Position numbers and translations under genes: made by a program
Origin: Phoma sp. XZ068
Lineage: Eukaryota; Ascomycota; Dothideomycetes; Pleosporales; Didymellaceae
NCBI GenBank assembly: GCA_004835665.1
Contig: RBKR01000010.1
Coordinates: 1,426,001-1,490,000 of the forward strand
DNA: 64,000 nucleotides
Reading direction: 5' to 3'
Shown: piece by piece, positions 31,448 to 42,863 of the stretch
Layout: every line of letters starts with the position of its first letter
Numbering within the stretch: position 1 is the stretch's first letter
Notes under the pieces: generated by a model
The model's database searches: none
What the model saw: the letters and a program-made list of their open reading frames with translations, nothing else
Told to the model about the DNA's origin: nothing

Positions 31448-33116
31448 GTGAGAGCGATAAAATCATTTCTTCAGGTGGTTCGACTACCTAAGCGGCGCGA
31501 TTTCTTACATCCAGTAGTTTCGGCCTCCAAAGAAAGTGGTGCGTACACGAGAATCGAGGAGATCGCAGCGTCCGAGTGCATTGTGGACGAGCTACCTGCG
31601 TCGTACTCCATATTTGCACTTCTATTCCCTTCCATTTTGCATAGATTGGACGTCGGCATCGTCGCCGAGACTCTCAGGACCACGCTACTTTGCCCAGTCG
31701 CATTTGACTCTGTACATTTGCCTCTCATCATCCGAGCCCTCACCTCATCTGCGACCGGGGAGGATGACAACTATCAACGTCTGGAGTTTCTGGGATATTG
31801 TATCCTGAAGTTCATAGCCACTGCCCACTTGATGGCTAGCAATCTCAGCTAGCCGGAGAGCTACCTCACTGCGAAGAAAGGAAAAATTGTCAGCAACGGC
31901 TTCCTTGCGCGAGCCACTTTAGCGGCGGGACTTGACAAGTTTGTCATTACTAAACGCTTTACCGGCGCGAAGTGGGCACCACGGTATGCTGGAGATCTGT
32001 TGGCGGGAACAGAACCGGCACCAAAGGTAGAGAGATCATCAAAGCTGATTGCTGATGTGATCGAATCTCTCATTGGCGCTTCATACGTAACGGGTGGCTT
32101 TGAAAAAGCTTTCTCTGCGTTCAAACGTTCTTACCACTCGAGTCATGGACTCATATACCTACTGCCAACACTATCCTTCACGAAGCTGCTCCGGCGGAGG
32201 CTGCATTAACCGACTTCGGTATCTTGGAGACTCTTGTCCGGCATACTTTCAGCAAGAAGATGCTACTTCTGGAAGCACTGACTCATGCTTCTTTCATTGG
32301 GCCGTACGTGCACTGCTCATACAAACGCTTGGAGTTCCTCGGAGATGCAGTTCTTGACTACATCATCTCGAAGCGACTCTACGCACACATATCTGCCTTA
32401 CCGCATCAGAAAATGCATGCTATCAGGAGAGCAACAGTCAATGCATCCTTCCTTGCTTTCAGGATGTTCGAGACGACCGTGCCTGAAGTGATCACCAACA
32501 AGACAACGATGCAACCTGAATTGCAGCACAGAGCGCTGTGGCAATTCTTGAGATCAGGAAGTCCGGCGCTCAACGCTAATAGGGACACGGCGTTGAGTCA
32601 GTACGAGGATGCTAGGGAACAGATCATCGCTGGACTGAACGGTGATACAAGGTTTCCGTGGCATTTATTCGCCCTGACTGATGCACACAAGAATTTATCG
32701 GATATTGTGTCTACATCGACAGCCATGGCGACATCCCCACTTGTGAAGTCGCTGTTCGGCGCGTTGGAATCCTTGACTGTCTTGAGCGTATACTTTGTGA
32801 TAAAGTCGACTGTCTACATCCAAAGGAGCGACTTGGGCACCTCGCCGTCGAGAAAGACGCGCAGTATGTGCGGGTGAAGGAGGACGAAAGGACGGGCATG
32901 AACGGTGAGAAGATGTACAGGTGTCAAGTGAAGATTGGTGGAGAGGACATTGGGGGCGTTGTGGAGGGTCTGAAGAAACTGAACGCCGAGACTATCGCTG
33001 CCTGGAGGGCAGTTAGAATCCTCGAGAGTCGATGTGACGTGGTCATTGACGACTCTAGCGATGGGGATGAGTTTTTGGACGCTGATCAAGAGGGCGGGGT
33101 GATGCTGGGGGACTGA
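31448..33116 (+). pseudogene. Dicer-like 2 remnant: both RNase III domains, three lesions
   Basis: Dicer-like enzymes cut double-stranded RNA into small RNAs. The helicase and most of the N-terminal half are absent. What remains starts at VVRLPKRRDFLHP and ECIVDELPASYSIFALLFPSI. RNase IIIa follows (YQRLEFLGYCILKF ... SKLIADVIESLIGASY), then RNase IIIb (YKRLEFLGDAVLDYIISKRL ... HKNLSDIV) and a C-terminal dsRNA-binding-like tail. Lesions are TAG at 31849-31851 where Trp is expected, a frame change at about 32118, and a deletion of about 19 bp after SDIV (about 32710). The deletion removes the ESVIGA segment with a catalytic acid of RNase IIIb and shifts the frame again. In RNase IIIa, FLGYCILK replaces the usual FLGDxxLK, so its catalytic Asp is also lost. 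The tail ends in Asp-rich sequence at 33116. Confidence 0.85.
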
Positions 33117-33762
33117 TGAGCTGATCAAGATGGTGCCGATTGTCTACTGGCATGATGTGATATCGAAAGGCACAGCTTGTGGGGTTTCTTCTTGTCGGTA
33201 TACACAGATCCCATCACCCGACGCTGCCCAATGTACCGCCTCGATCCTACTTCGGTCCGACTCACACCGAGCGCAGGTATACATTCATAGCACCCACGTT
33301 CGTAGAGATAGCATACCAATACCAAGACATAAGAAGGACCTTACTATTGTTATCACCCCGTACGATCGTACAAAGGCCTACCAACACTTCTCATAGTGGC
33401 GCACGCGAGGGCGACGTGTGCACGGCAGTTTCTCGGAAGTTTGAACAAAGATTCAGTGAGGCACTTACGTTTTCTGGAAAGTTGTCAAACTTCCGGGTCG
33501 AATTAGCCCAGTAGTAGTAGCTTCCCATCTGCAACAACTCCTGTATTACCATCATAGTCGCTGCTTCATCCAGTTGGCCTTGGTGGTAAATATGAAGGAG
33601 CAAATTAGAGCATTGAAGCATTAGGTAAGGAAGCAAAACAAATAAACGAATGACTTTATTTTCAGCTACCAAACCCGTCCCAGTCGTATCTCATTTCCAA
33701 ACCCTTCAATCCAGCAAGTTCAAAGTCTGCCATTGCAGGAGACTTCTGTAGCAATTCGTTGC
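33117..33762. other. Spacer; possible orphan exon on the minus strand
   Basis: A minus-strand frame near 33630-33480 (GQLDEAATMMVIQELLQMGS, YYYWANSTRKFDNFPEN) ends at a GTAAGT donor-like word. It is not a family I recognise. The 3' flank of the cysteine-rich gene probably lies in 33600-33762. Confidence 0.25.
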
Positions 33763-34050
33763 TCAAGGGCGGGTGCAAGTGCACTTGCACTTGCGCTCAA
33801 GAATGCGGCAATCATCCCTTACAATGTCACTTTGGATAGTACTCCTCGTGCATCTTCGCCCGGCTTCGGTACCGTCGGTGACGCAGTGCTCAAAACAAAC
33901 GCCACTCCAGTCGGTCCTGCATTGCTCGCCACCACGCCTTGCGAACCAGTTGAGTCGGGTTGCGCGCGCTTCGACGCCCTCATTGGGAGCCGCGTCAGGG
34001 ATCGCTGAGGCGCATGCCGAGAGCGTAAGGGCGAAGAGGGTGACAATGGC
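33763..34050 (-). pseudogene. Small secreted cysteine-rich protein, start codon lost at a gypsy junction
   Basis: The minus frame opens with a hydrophobic run (IVTLFALTLSACASA) that reads as most of a signal peptide. A short propeptide-like segment follows, ending in basic residues (WFARRGG). The mature part has eight cysteines. The spacing includes CxxxC (GVCFEHCV) and a CKCTC end, a pattern compatible with a CS-alpha/beta (defensin-like) fold. The stop is at 33765-33763. No in-frame ATG exists, because the codons before the hydrophobic run are gypsy sequence. Length, signal and cysteine content fit candidate effector or antimicrobial proteins. Function is not shown. Confidence 0.65.
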
Positions 34051-34059
34051 CTCTTCCTG

Positions 34060-35150
34060 CAGAAGTTACAGAATCCGATGAAGGATTGTACTTCTTTGAG
34101 GTTCGTTGGTTCTGGCCATTTCTTGATCTCTTCGATCTTGATTGGATCGATTTTCATAATTCCTGGTTCGACGACGAAGCCCAAGAACGTGGTGCTTTGC
34201 ACATGGAACTCGCATTCCCGGAGGCTGAGGAACAGTTTTGCTTCCAACAGCTTTTCTAGGACTTTTCGCACGTGGATTCGATGTTCCTTCATTGTTTCTG
34301 AGTATATCAGGATGTCGTCCAAGTAGGCCATCACGAAGATGTCTAGATATTCCCTAAGAACGTTGTTGATGCGTTCCTGGAAGGTTGCGGGTGCATTCGT
34401 GAGTCCGAATGGCATTACTTGGTACTCGTAGAGTCCATGTTTGGTTTTGAAGGCGGTTTTCCATTCCTCTCCGTCCTTGATTCGTATGGTGTAGTAGGCG
34501 CTTTTGATGTCAAGCCTCGTGAACCATTTGGCTTTGGTTAGTCTGTCTTGCATGTCTGTGATGAGCGGGAGTGGGTATCGGTTCTTTATGGTTTTCGCGT
34601 TGAGGTCGCGGTAATCGATGCAAGGTCGCTCATCGGTTGTTCCTTTCTTTGCTACGAACAGCATGGGGTATGCTGCGGGGGATATTGAGGATCGGATCCA
34701 TCCTTTCTCCAGGGCGTCCTCGATGTATTTCTTTTGAATCTCGGATTCTCTTTCCGTCAATTTGTACAGTGGCATGTGTCTCAGTTTGGCTCCTTCTTCC
34801 AGGGGGATTTCGTGGTCCCATGACTGGTGTTCGGGGAGTTTGTCGTCTGGTTTCTCAAACACATTCTTCAGGTCTTGATATCCCTTGGGTAGAGGCGTGG
34901 TTTTGATGGCGTGTATTTCTTGTGTTGCGGCCAATCGACACCAAAACTTCGGCTCTGATTTCCTTTTTGGGTAAGTTACTTGTTGGGTAGTCCAATTGAT
35001 CGTTGGGTTGGCTTGTCGTAGCCAGGGCATCCCCAGGATGATGTCTTGTTCGTCGCTAACCTGCACGACGTCGCATTCCAGTTGTCCCTTCCATCCGGGA
35101 AGTTGTAGACGTTCTCGTGTTTCTTCAGTAATGGCTTGGCGCAAAGTTGA
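34060..35150 (-). mobile_element. Ty3/gypsy fragment: protease end and reverse transcriptase
   Basis: The minus frame reads the end of an aspartic-protease domain (DEQDIILGMPWL) and then the RT (CIDYRDLNAKTIKNRYPLP, FTRLDIKSAYYTIRI, YQVMPFGLTNAPATFQ, MAYLDDILIYS, TTFLGFVVEPG), breaking off at GFCNFC, just after the RT core. There is no RNase H, integrase or LTR. One end (about 35150) is fused to a pogo transposase remnant on the opposite strand. The other (about 34060) is fused to the cysteine-rich gene. The RT segment has no internal stop. Confidence 0.85.
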
Positions 35151-35951
35151 CAGAGTTTTCAAGTCTGCAGTTCACGACAACAATGAGAGGGACGCTCAGT
35201 TGCTGCGTCGTACTTTGCACAAGCTCTCAGTTCAAAATGAGCTGCTCAACCTTGAGAACAAGAACTTGCGCAAAGCAGTTTTAAATAAGAAGAAGCGCTC
35301 AAAGAAGGGCGAGCCGCTTGACCTTCAACCGCGCAAAGAGTACCACAACAAGCCTCTGTTCTTCTCTCCTCGCAAGGTGCGAGAAGCCCGCTATCGCAAC
35401 AAGGTCAACGAGCGTGAGAAACTTGAAGAAGAAGCTGCAAAAGCAGACCGTCAGCAGAAGCGAGCCAACACTGCACTTCAGAACAAGTTAGAGAAAGAGC
35501 GCAAGTCAAAGGCGTGGAGGGAGAAGCAAGAGGAGAGCAAGCGCAAGAAGGCCGAGGCAGAAGCAGAAAAGCAGCGCAAGAAGGAGGAGCGCGACGCTGC
35601 TAAAGCTATACAATCGCCCCAGTTGGGTAAGCGCAAGGCCTCACAGAAGGCTGCTGCAAAACCTCGTAAGAAACAGAAGCCTGTGGGTGACGCTGTGGGT
35701 GCTGCAAGTGGTGTTGCTGCCGCGCCGCGCACCCCATCGACTTCACCTACGTATAACAGCCGCGGGCGTAAGATCAAAGCGCCTAAGAAGTTTGAGTGAG
35801 AGAGTTTTTCATACAGGTCTATAGACTACTCCACCAAGAAATCTCGCTATAATAACTATTGCGTGTGGCCCTACAGCTTCACTTTTGTGGTGCCTGTGAG
35901 GGTGTTGATGCGGGCGTTGGCCGAAACCGGGCGTTGGTCGGTGCATCACGG
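35150..35951 (+). pseudogene. Pogo element 3, 3' part only
   Basis: The frame to 35799 is the basic coiled-coil C-terminus of a pogo transposase (FKSAVHDNNERDAQLLRRTL ... GKRKASQKAAAKPRKKQ ... YNSRGRKIKAPKK), homologous to the tails in elements 1 and 2. The 3' UTR matches that of element 1 (ACTCCACCAAGAAATCTC, GG(C/T)TCTACAGC.TCA-type words). A diverged terminus near 35951 ends in CACGG and is followed by TA. The 5' part, including the LINE target region, was lost at the gypsy junction. It lies only 40 bp from element 2. Confidence 0.75.
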
Positions 35952-36081
35952 TACTGTACCTAGCTACGTCATCGTGACATGTCTCATTTACCGTGTCCGT
36001 GCTCGCAATGCGCATGCGCCGCAACGCGCGCCTCGGCATCATAACAGTACTTTTCCCCACCCACTATTTCTTAACGCAACG

Positions 36082-37205
36082 ATGTCTGTGAAGGAAGCTG
36101 TTGCAGAGGGACGTGCCACTTGTTATCGCGATGATTTTCAGTATACAAAGTTGGCCGAAAAACATGGTGTAACGCGTTCAACTTTGACGCGGCAACTTAA
36201 TGGGGAATCAAAAGAAGAGCAGGCAATCAAGCAACGATTAATGCACCCCAACGACGAGGCAGAGCTAGTAGAGTACGTGAGAGGACTCACAGAGCGACAC
36301 CTCATGCCTACGAGGCAAATGCTCAAGAATTTTGCAGCTCCAATCATTGGAAGAGAGCCATCAGATTCCTGGGTTACTGACTTCATCACCCGCAACTCCG
36401 ACACGCTTATCACAGCGTGGACCACACCAATGGAGAAGGATCGTCACAAGGCTGACTCTGGTGAAAAGTACCACTTATACTTTGAGCTTCTACACCGCAA
36501 GATAGCTCAGTATAATCTGGAACCCGCTCACACGTACAATATGGATGAGAAAGGCTTCGCTATTGGTGTCACTGGCAGAAGCAAAAGGATCTTTGATAAG
36601 GTGTTGCATGGCAAGAAGCACTTCAAGCAGAGCCTACACGACGGCAGCAGAGAGTGGGTAACGCTGTTAGCAACGATTTGCGGTGATGGCAGTGTCCTTC
36701 CGCCAGGCATCATCTACGCGGCTGCCCGCTGGGCTGTTCAGGCATCCTGGGTGGCTTCAATTGACAAGAAAATCCATAACGTACACTTCACTACTTCCTC
36801 CGATTGCTGGACGAACAACGATCTTGGTTTAACCTGGCTTGAACAGGTGTTTGAGCGCTACACCAAGGGCAAAGCGCGGAGAAAGTGGCGGCTGTTAATA
36901 ATTGATGGCCATGGGAGCCATGTAGCAAAGGATTTTATCAACTACTGCGATAAACACAAGATACTTTTGCTTATATTTCCCCCACACGCCACCCATACGT
37001 TACAGCCATTGGATGTAGTTTGCTTTAAGCCTCTTGCCGGCAACTACACAAAAGAGCTTGATCTTCGCACTCAGAAGACCCAGGGATGGCTGCCGGTCAC
37101 AAAAGGTGACTTCTTCCCTCTTTTTTGGAAGGCCTGGACGTCTACATTCACCAAGGAGTTGGTAGAGAAGGCTTTCTCTGCTACAGGAATCTTCCCACCC
37201 AACGC
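36082..37205 (+). pseudogene. Catalytic half of the pogo element 2 transposase
   Basis: The start is the ATG at 36082 (MSVKEAVAEGRA). HTH: KLAEKHGVTRSTLTRQLNGE. A second HTH region follows (TRQMLKNFAAPIIGREPSDS). DDE domain: YNMDEKGFAIGVTGRSKRIF, LLIIDGHGSH and PPHATHTLQPLDVVCFKPLAG. The frame is open to SATGIFPPNA, where the LINE begins. Reading runs some 17 codons into LINE sequence before a stop at 37257. No other damage is seen. Confidence 0.88.
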
Positions 37206-37354
37206 GACACCGAACACCAATCTTTTGACTTTTGGGCCACCCTCTCCGAGGCCCTAAAAGTCCCAGCAACTGAACAAGCTCACTGCGCTGATTCTGGGAG
37301 TACCTCTAACGTCCACCTAGCCCCCCGCGCAGCCGCGCAAAGGAGCTTGTCAGG

Positions 37355-39013
37355 ATGGCAGAGTCTCCCTCCTCCCAGCACACAGGGTCCCCAGACTCTG
37401 AGATCCCTCAGCAGTTTTATACACGCGCCCCAAGACGGCCCCAGGAGGACATGCATCACCATGCACCCCTTCTGAGCAGCCAGAACCCCGGTGGGGGCGC
37501 TCCCAAATCTCGAGTCTCTGATGCTGTCCTACGCCACATTACACATTACTGAGACACAGAAAATTGCCCAGCTCTGGAACACCATTGCTACTGCCTTTGC
37601 AGCAGCTGTGCTACTGCCTTTGCAGCAGCTGTAGATCAACATGCAGAGAGCTACACTAACCCGCAAGAAGTCAAGATTGCAGAGGAGCTACAGCAGAAAG
37701 TTATACGGGCGTTGACCTCCCTCTCCCCAAGCAACTCTCCTCCTAGCTCCCGCTGGAGCAGCGACACCAGCCACAGCAACCCCAGGAGCCAAGAGTCAGG
37801 ACGCCGCTCTTGGGCGGACGTAGCCAGAGACCCCCAAATCTCAGATAGGGGTGGCAGCCGGCCCCTGATCCCTGCTAGGGCCCGGCCGGGCCCGCCAGCT
37901 AAGCCAAAAGAAGACAATCGAATCTTCATTGCCATCTCTGACCCAGCAATGCGACTGCAACAACCCTCACCCTTTGCGGTAAGGCAGGCAGTATGCAAGA
38001 GCATAGAAGGAATTACTCTCAAAGACATACCTGCTGCATCGCCAATCAACACAGGCTGGGCAATCACCCCAGCTAACAGGTCAATCCGGGACCGACTTAT
38101 GACCCAAGAAAACAAGGAACTTCTAGTAAGAGCGTTAGACGGAGACGCGGTGAGGATCCCCGAACGCTGGATCAACTACGCTGTACAAGGAGTACCCAGC
38201 TCTTTCCGGACCCTAGATGGCACAGATCTACCCACTACTACCCAGCTAATAGAGGAAGAGGTTTTCTCACAAACAGGCAAGCAGCCGGTCAGCTGCAGGA
38301 CCTCACGGCATGGGGCGAACCAGAATGGCCTCACCACCTGGATTGTCTCATACAAGGAGCCGGTCCGCTCCTTCCGGCTCTTTGGCACTAGCCAATTTTC
38401 AAAGGAGATCCACAAACACCCAACCATACAGCGACACAACCCAGGCTGCCAGGGCTACTGTAACGCTGGCCGATGCACCCAGGTAGCCCGCTGCGTACAC
38501 TGCGGAGACCGCACAGATAGACACCAAGGACAGTATGGGGATAATTGCCCCCACAAAGCCGTGTGCGCCAACTGTCACGGACCACACCCAGCTAGCCACG
38601 CCAACTGCCCTGCTGCACCTCGCCGGGTCAACGGCCACATCACCAAGCCTACAAGGACCGAACTAAAGGCTATCCGTCGCGCAGGCAGAATAGCACAGCA
38701 GCACCTATACAGGAGAGTTGAAGAGACCCTTCGGCAGGCTACACTTCAGCCTGAGACTACTCCTCGAGAGGCATCGGAGACATTGCCTCCCCACCCTCCC
38801 ACCCAGAGGCAAGGAGGAGACAGCAGGGCTCCACTTCCTACAACCACTGCCTCCTATGCATCCTCCGCTTCCACCGGCAGAGAAAAGAGACCGAGGCGGG
38901 CCGCCACAGGCCAGAGAAGCCTGAATGTAGGACAACTGTCTGCCGGCAGTTTTCGTCCACAATCAACTATCCACACTGACCGTCCACCTCAGAGAGGGAA
39001 GACGCCAGCATGA
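37355..39013 (+). pseudogene. LINE ORF1, gag-like zinc-knuckle protein, frame-broken
   Basis: A possible start is the ATG at 37355. The clean reading runs from about 37633 to 39013. It has a coiled N-terminal part (EVKIAEELQQKVIRAL), SRRSWADVA-like codons, a central domain (RIFIAISDPAMRLQQPSPFAVR) and three CCHC-type knuckles between about 38445 and 38620 (GCQGYCNAGRC, CVHCGDRTDRH, CANCHGPHPASHANC). A 23-bp exact tandem duplication at 37587-37609/37610-37632 shifts the frame in the N-terminal part. Without one copy the codons for TAFAAAVDQHAESYT join up. ORF1 products of such elements bind the LINE RNA. Confidence 0.82.
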
Positions 39014-39032
39014 GCGACGATCCTCCGTCGAC

Positions 39033-42000
39033 ATGCTAGAACACCCTTACAATACCCCAGCCTGTAACAGGCATCCACAGCCCAGCTTGCAGAGCAAACC
39101 ACTCCGCGTATGCTGGGCCAATGTTAGCAGATGCTCACCCTGGCACATCACAATACTGGAGGTGGCCTTCCAGAAGGGCATAGATGTTGTGTGTGTTCAA
39201 GAGCCCTTCACATGTGCCAACTCCAGAACTTCCACCCACCCTGGCTTCATACACCTAGCACCTATCAGCACCTGGGACACTCCTAACACCAGGCTCAGCC
39301 CGCCCTAGGGTGATGACCTACATCCGCAAGGGACGCCATCTACGATACCAGGCTAGAGAGAGCCTCAACCACCCAGACATGCTATGGGCTGTGGTGAATG
39401 GAGTCGCGATACTCAACTGCTACAGACAGCCACACACCCCGCATGTTATCCAATACGTCACACATCTTATACCCCCTCAACTCTGCCTTGTAGGAGGAGA
39501 CTTTAACGCTAGACATGAATCCTTTGAGCCTACTGTCACTGCAGCCAACGGAGGTGTGGAGCTAGCTAGATGGGCTGCTAGCGCCTCTATGGACTACATT
39601 GGTGTGCCAGGACAGCCAACACACTGCGCCGGCCATGTCCTTGACCTTACCTTCTCTAACGTACCATTTGCCCAGTCTGCTGTTGATGCTAGCATGCACA
39701 GCGGCTCAGACCATGAGACAATAGTAACCTCTGTCCCTATCTCCACTCCGGGCACTCCGCATCTAGAACAGTACCACTACAGAGTCCCAGAGGCAAGCCT
39801 ACCTAGGTTCAGTGGGCTGGTAGAAATAGGTGTCCAAAACATCCCAGACCCGCTTGCAACGCAGGATGCGGCACAGCTAGATGAATGCGTCGCGCTGCTC
39901 ACAGACACCGTACAGCACTCTGTTCAGGCAGCAGGCAAGCTCGACCGCAAGGAAGGCCGCGCTGCACCATGGTGGACCAAGGAGTGCAAAACTGCCTACC
40001 AGGCCTACAAACGCGCTAGACAGCTCTGCTCTGGCAGTCTACTAGAGGTGAGACAGGCCTTTAAGACTACAGTCAGACAGGCTAAGAGTAGTACTGGAGG
40101 CATGTCATTGACAACGCTAAGGATGACAAGGACCTGTTTAAGATCATTGCCTGGCACAAGCTCACACCAGAGAACATGGACACTCCTCTCGTAGTGAATA
40201 ATATGACAATATCAGACCCCCTAGAGAAGGCAGAGGCACTTAGAGAAGAAGTTCTCAACCGGTACACAGCAGAGGATGACCTCAGGCACTACCCAGACCA
40301 GGAGAATGCAGATACCCTCCCGTGGAGCACACACATCTCACTGGAGGAAACTGAACGAAACACGATAGGGGTCTCAAGCACCTCACCAGGCACTGATCGC
40401 TCTACTGTGCGACTACTCCGTGCCTGCTGGGCTCAGGTTGGGGAACTCATACGAAGAATCTTCCAGCGATGCCTTGAGCTGAACCACTTCCCAGCACAAT
40501 GGAAGCTTGCAGAGGTAGCAATGATACCTAAGACGGGGAAGACAGACCGGACGTCGCCCCGCTCCTGGAGACCGATAGCGCTTCTCTCTTGCATTGGAAA
40601 AGGACTTGAACGAACAATGGCTAGACGCATTGCATGGACTGCCATGACACACAAGATCCTCAGCCCCCAGCATGGCGGCGCCCTTCCAAAGCGCTCTGCA
40701 GCAGACCTTACTGCAGCGTTCACCCACGACACTGAAGCAGCATGGGTACTTGGAAAGCATGTCACTATGGTCACCCTAGATGTTCAAGGCGCCTTTGATG
40801 CGCTCCTCAAGAACCGCCTGCTACACCGGATGGCCCAACAGGGCTGGCCACAAAGGACCATACTCTTTGTAGACTCATTCCTCACTGACCGGAGGGTCCA
40901 AGTCCGCCTTGGTCAGGTCACCACACCTAGCTACCTTGTCGCCTGTGGCACACCCCAAGGCTCGCCTCTCTCTTGTGTCCTATACACACTGTACCTAGCC
41001 GAGCTACTATCCATGGACACAGAACGGAGTTTTGGATATGCAGACGATATATGTCTATACCGGGCCTCACACTCTATGGACAACAACGTCGAGCTCCTAG
41101 CATCAGACCTGAGGCAGATCAGAGCATGGGGAGAGGCTAATAAGGTCACCTTTGCTCCAGAAAAGCAGGAAATGATACACCTGACCAGACAGCGGAGCAG
41201 CTATGCCCCTCCCTGTGTGGTCGACGAGCAGCTCACGATCCACCCCATCCTCCCAGGTGGAGAGCACAGTCAGTCAGCCCTGCGTTGGCTAGGAGTGTGG
41301 TTTGACCGCAGACTCACTTTTAGACGACATGTAGCCACGCGCACTGCAAAAGCTGCTAAGGTAGCCTGTCATATCCGCAGTCTAGCTAGGACTACCTACG
41401 GACCACCAGCCAGCTCCCTCCGCAAGGCTACTATTGCCTGTGTGTACCCCTCACTCCTATATGGGACTGAATGCTGGTACAGAGGCCGCACTAAACTGCC
41501 ACATACACTCAAACCAGGCAGGCCACAAGAGGTCAGCGCTTACATTGGATGGCACATAACTGCTATGGACAAGACACTGGCTATAGCAGCAAGGGGCATT
41601 CTGCCAGCGTGGAGAACAACCCCTATAGCCTCACTTTTCCGGGACGCCGGACTACTTTCGGCAGCAGCAGCACTAGAGGCAACGAAACTCAGATTTGCAA
41701 CCCACCTGCGCACTACAGATGCAGACCACCCTCTTACTAGACGCACATTAGTACATATAGTAAACAGGGGCGTAAAAACTGGACAACCCCAGCGAGTCAA
41801 GACTAAAGTCCAACAGATGGCATCTCTTCTGCCAGAGATCCCTAGGACTACACTAACAGCCCCTCACTATTCAACTGGCTGCCGAACAGTCCCAACGCTT
41901 GGCATATACAAGAAGACTGCAGCTAAGGCTTTTAAAGAATGGTGGGCTCAGCTCTCACCACTAGATGTCACTATCTTCTCAGATGGCTCTGAACAGTACA

Positions 42001-42863
42001 CAAAGGAAGGAGAAAAGCGGGTTACCTACGGCTTTGCAGTGTATCAGAACGGAAAGCAACTACAGAGCGGCCGCGGGTCACTCAGCCCTACTTCTCACGT
42101 CTTTGACGCTGAGGCAATAGGAGCATGGAGAGGCCTCCAGCATACTATAAGACAACCAGAGCTCAACACCCGCCGAATCTGGCTGTGCATAGACAGCACC
42201 TCAGTAATATGGTGCCTCAGGGGCGACGCACCCCCTACCTCTCAATGGGCCTTCCTGGAGTGCCACGGCGCCATGGAGACACACGACGTTTCTATCAAAT
42301 GGGCCTCTGGACACCTGGGCATTGAAGGAAATGAGGCAGCAGACAGACTTGCCAACCTGGAAGCCCAGCACCCATCACCCCCAACTGGTAAAGCTGCTCT
42401 GCCTACACTCTCAGGCATCAAGACAATAGCCCGCAAGACACTACGACACACACAACAGATCTGGTGGTCTGACAAGAAGACCAAGCTTTCAAAATGGTAC
42501 AAGAGCTGGGACCTGGACTATGCACCACGCAGCGGTCCAAAAGAGCTAGACCTACCAAGAGCCACCTTAGCCAGACTACTCTCCATCCGATCTAGACACG
42601 GGGACTTTGCCTGGTACCACCGAAAGTACAACCACAAGGATGCAAACCTTAGCTGCTCATGCAGACAGGACAAGACACCAGAGCACCTCGCGCTATGCCG
42701 CAAGACTCTAGGGACCTTTAGCAGATGGCCACTACGACCACCTATACCACCATCTAGCCAGGCTGAGGGCCTAGCGTACACTGCAGCACTAATAAGGGAA
42801 CCAGAGGCCTTCGAAGCCTTTACCCAGCTCACTCAGTACTACACCAAGGTCTGCAAACGGTAG
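39033..42863 (+). pseudogene. LINE ORF2: endonuclease, reverse transcriptase, RNase H; two frameshifts
   Basis: The endonuclease (VCVQEPFTC, LVGGDFNARHESF, LDLTFSN, SGSDHETI) is broken by a frame change near 39300. A second change near 40088 precedes the RT. The RT shows MIPKTGKTD, SWRPIALLSCIGKGLE, TLDVQGAFDAL, CGTPQGSPLSCVLYTLYLA and FGYADDICLY. RNase H shows TIFSDGSEQY, LCIDSTSV and GHLGIEGNEAADRLA, followed by CSCRQDKTPEHLALC. The RT-to-RNase H part (40176-42863) is one open frame of 895 codons. The endonuclease would nick the target, and the RT copies LINE RNA there. Confidence 0.88.

Noticed and set aside
33391..33672. Minus-strand coding exon
   Set aside because: It has a donor-like end but no recognised family and no neighbouring exon.
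33733..34008. Plus-strand open frame of 91 codons
   Set aside because: It is antisense to the cysteine-rich protein, which has a signal peptide and ordered cysteines. The plus frame has no motif.
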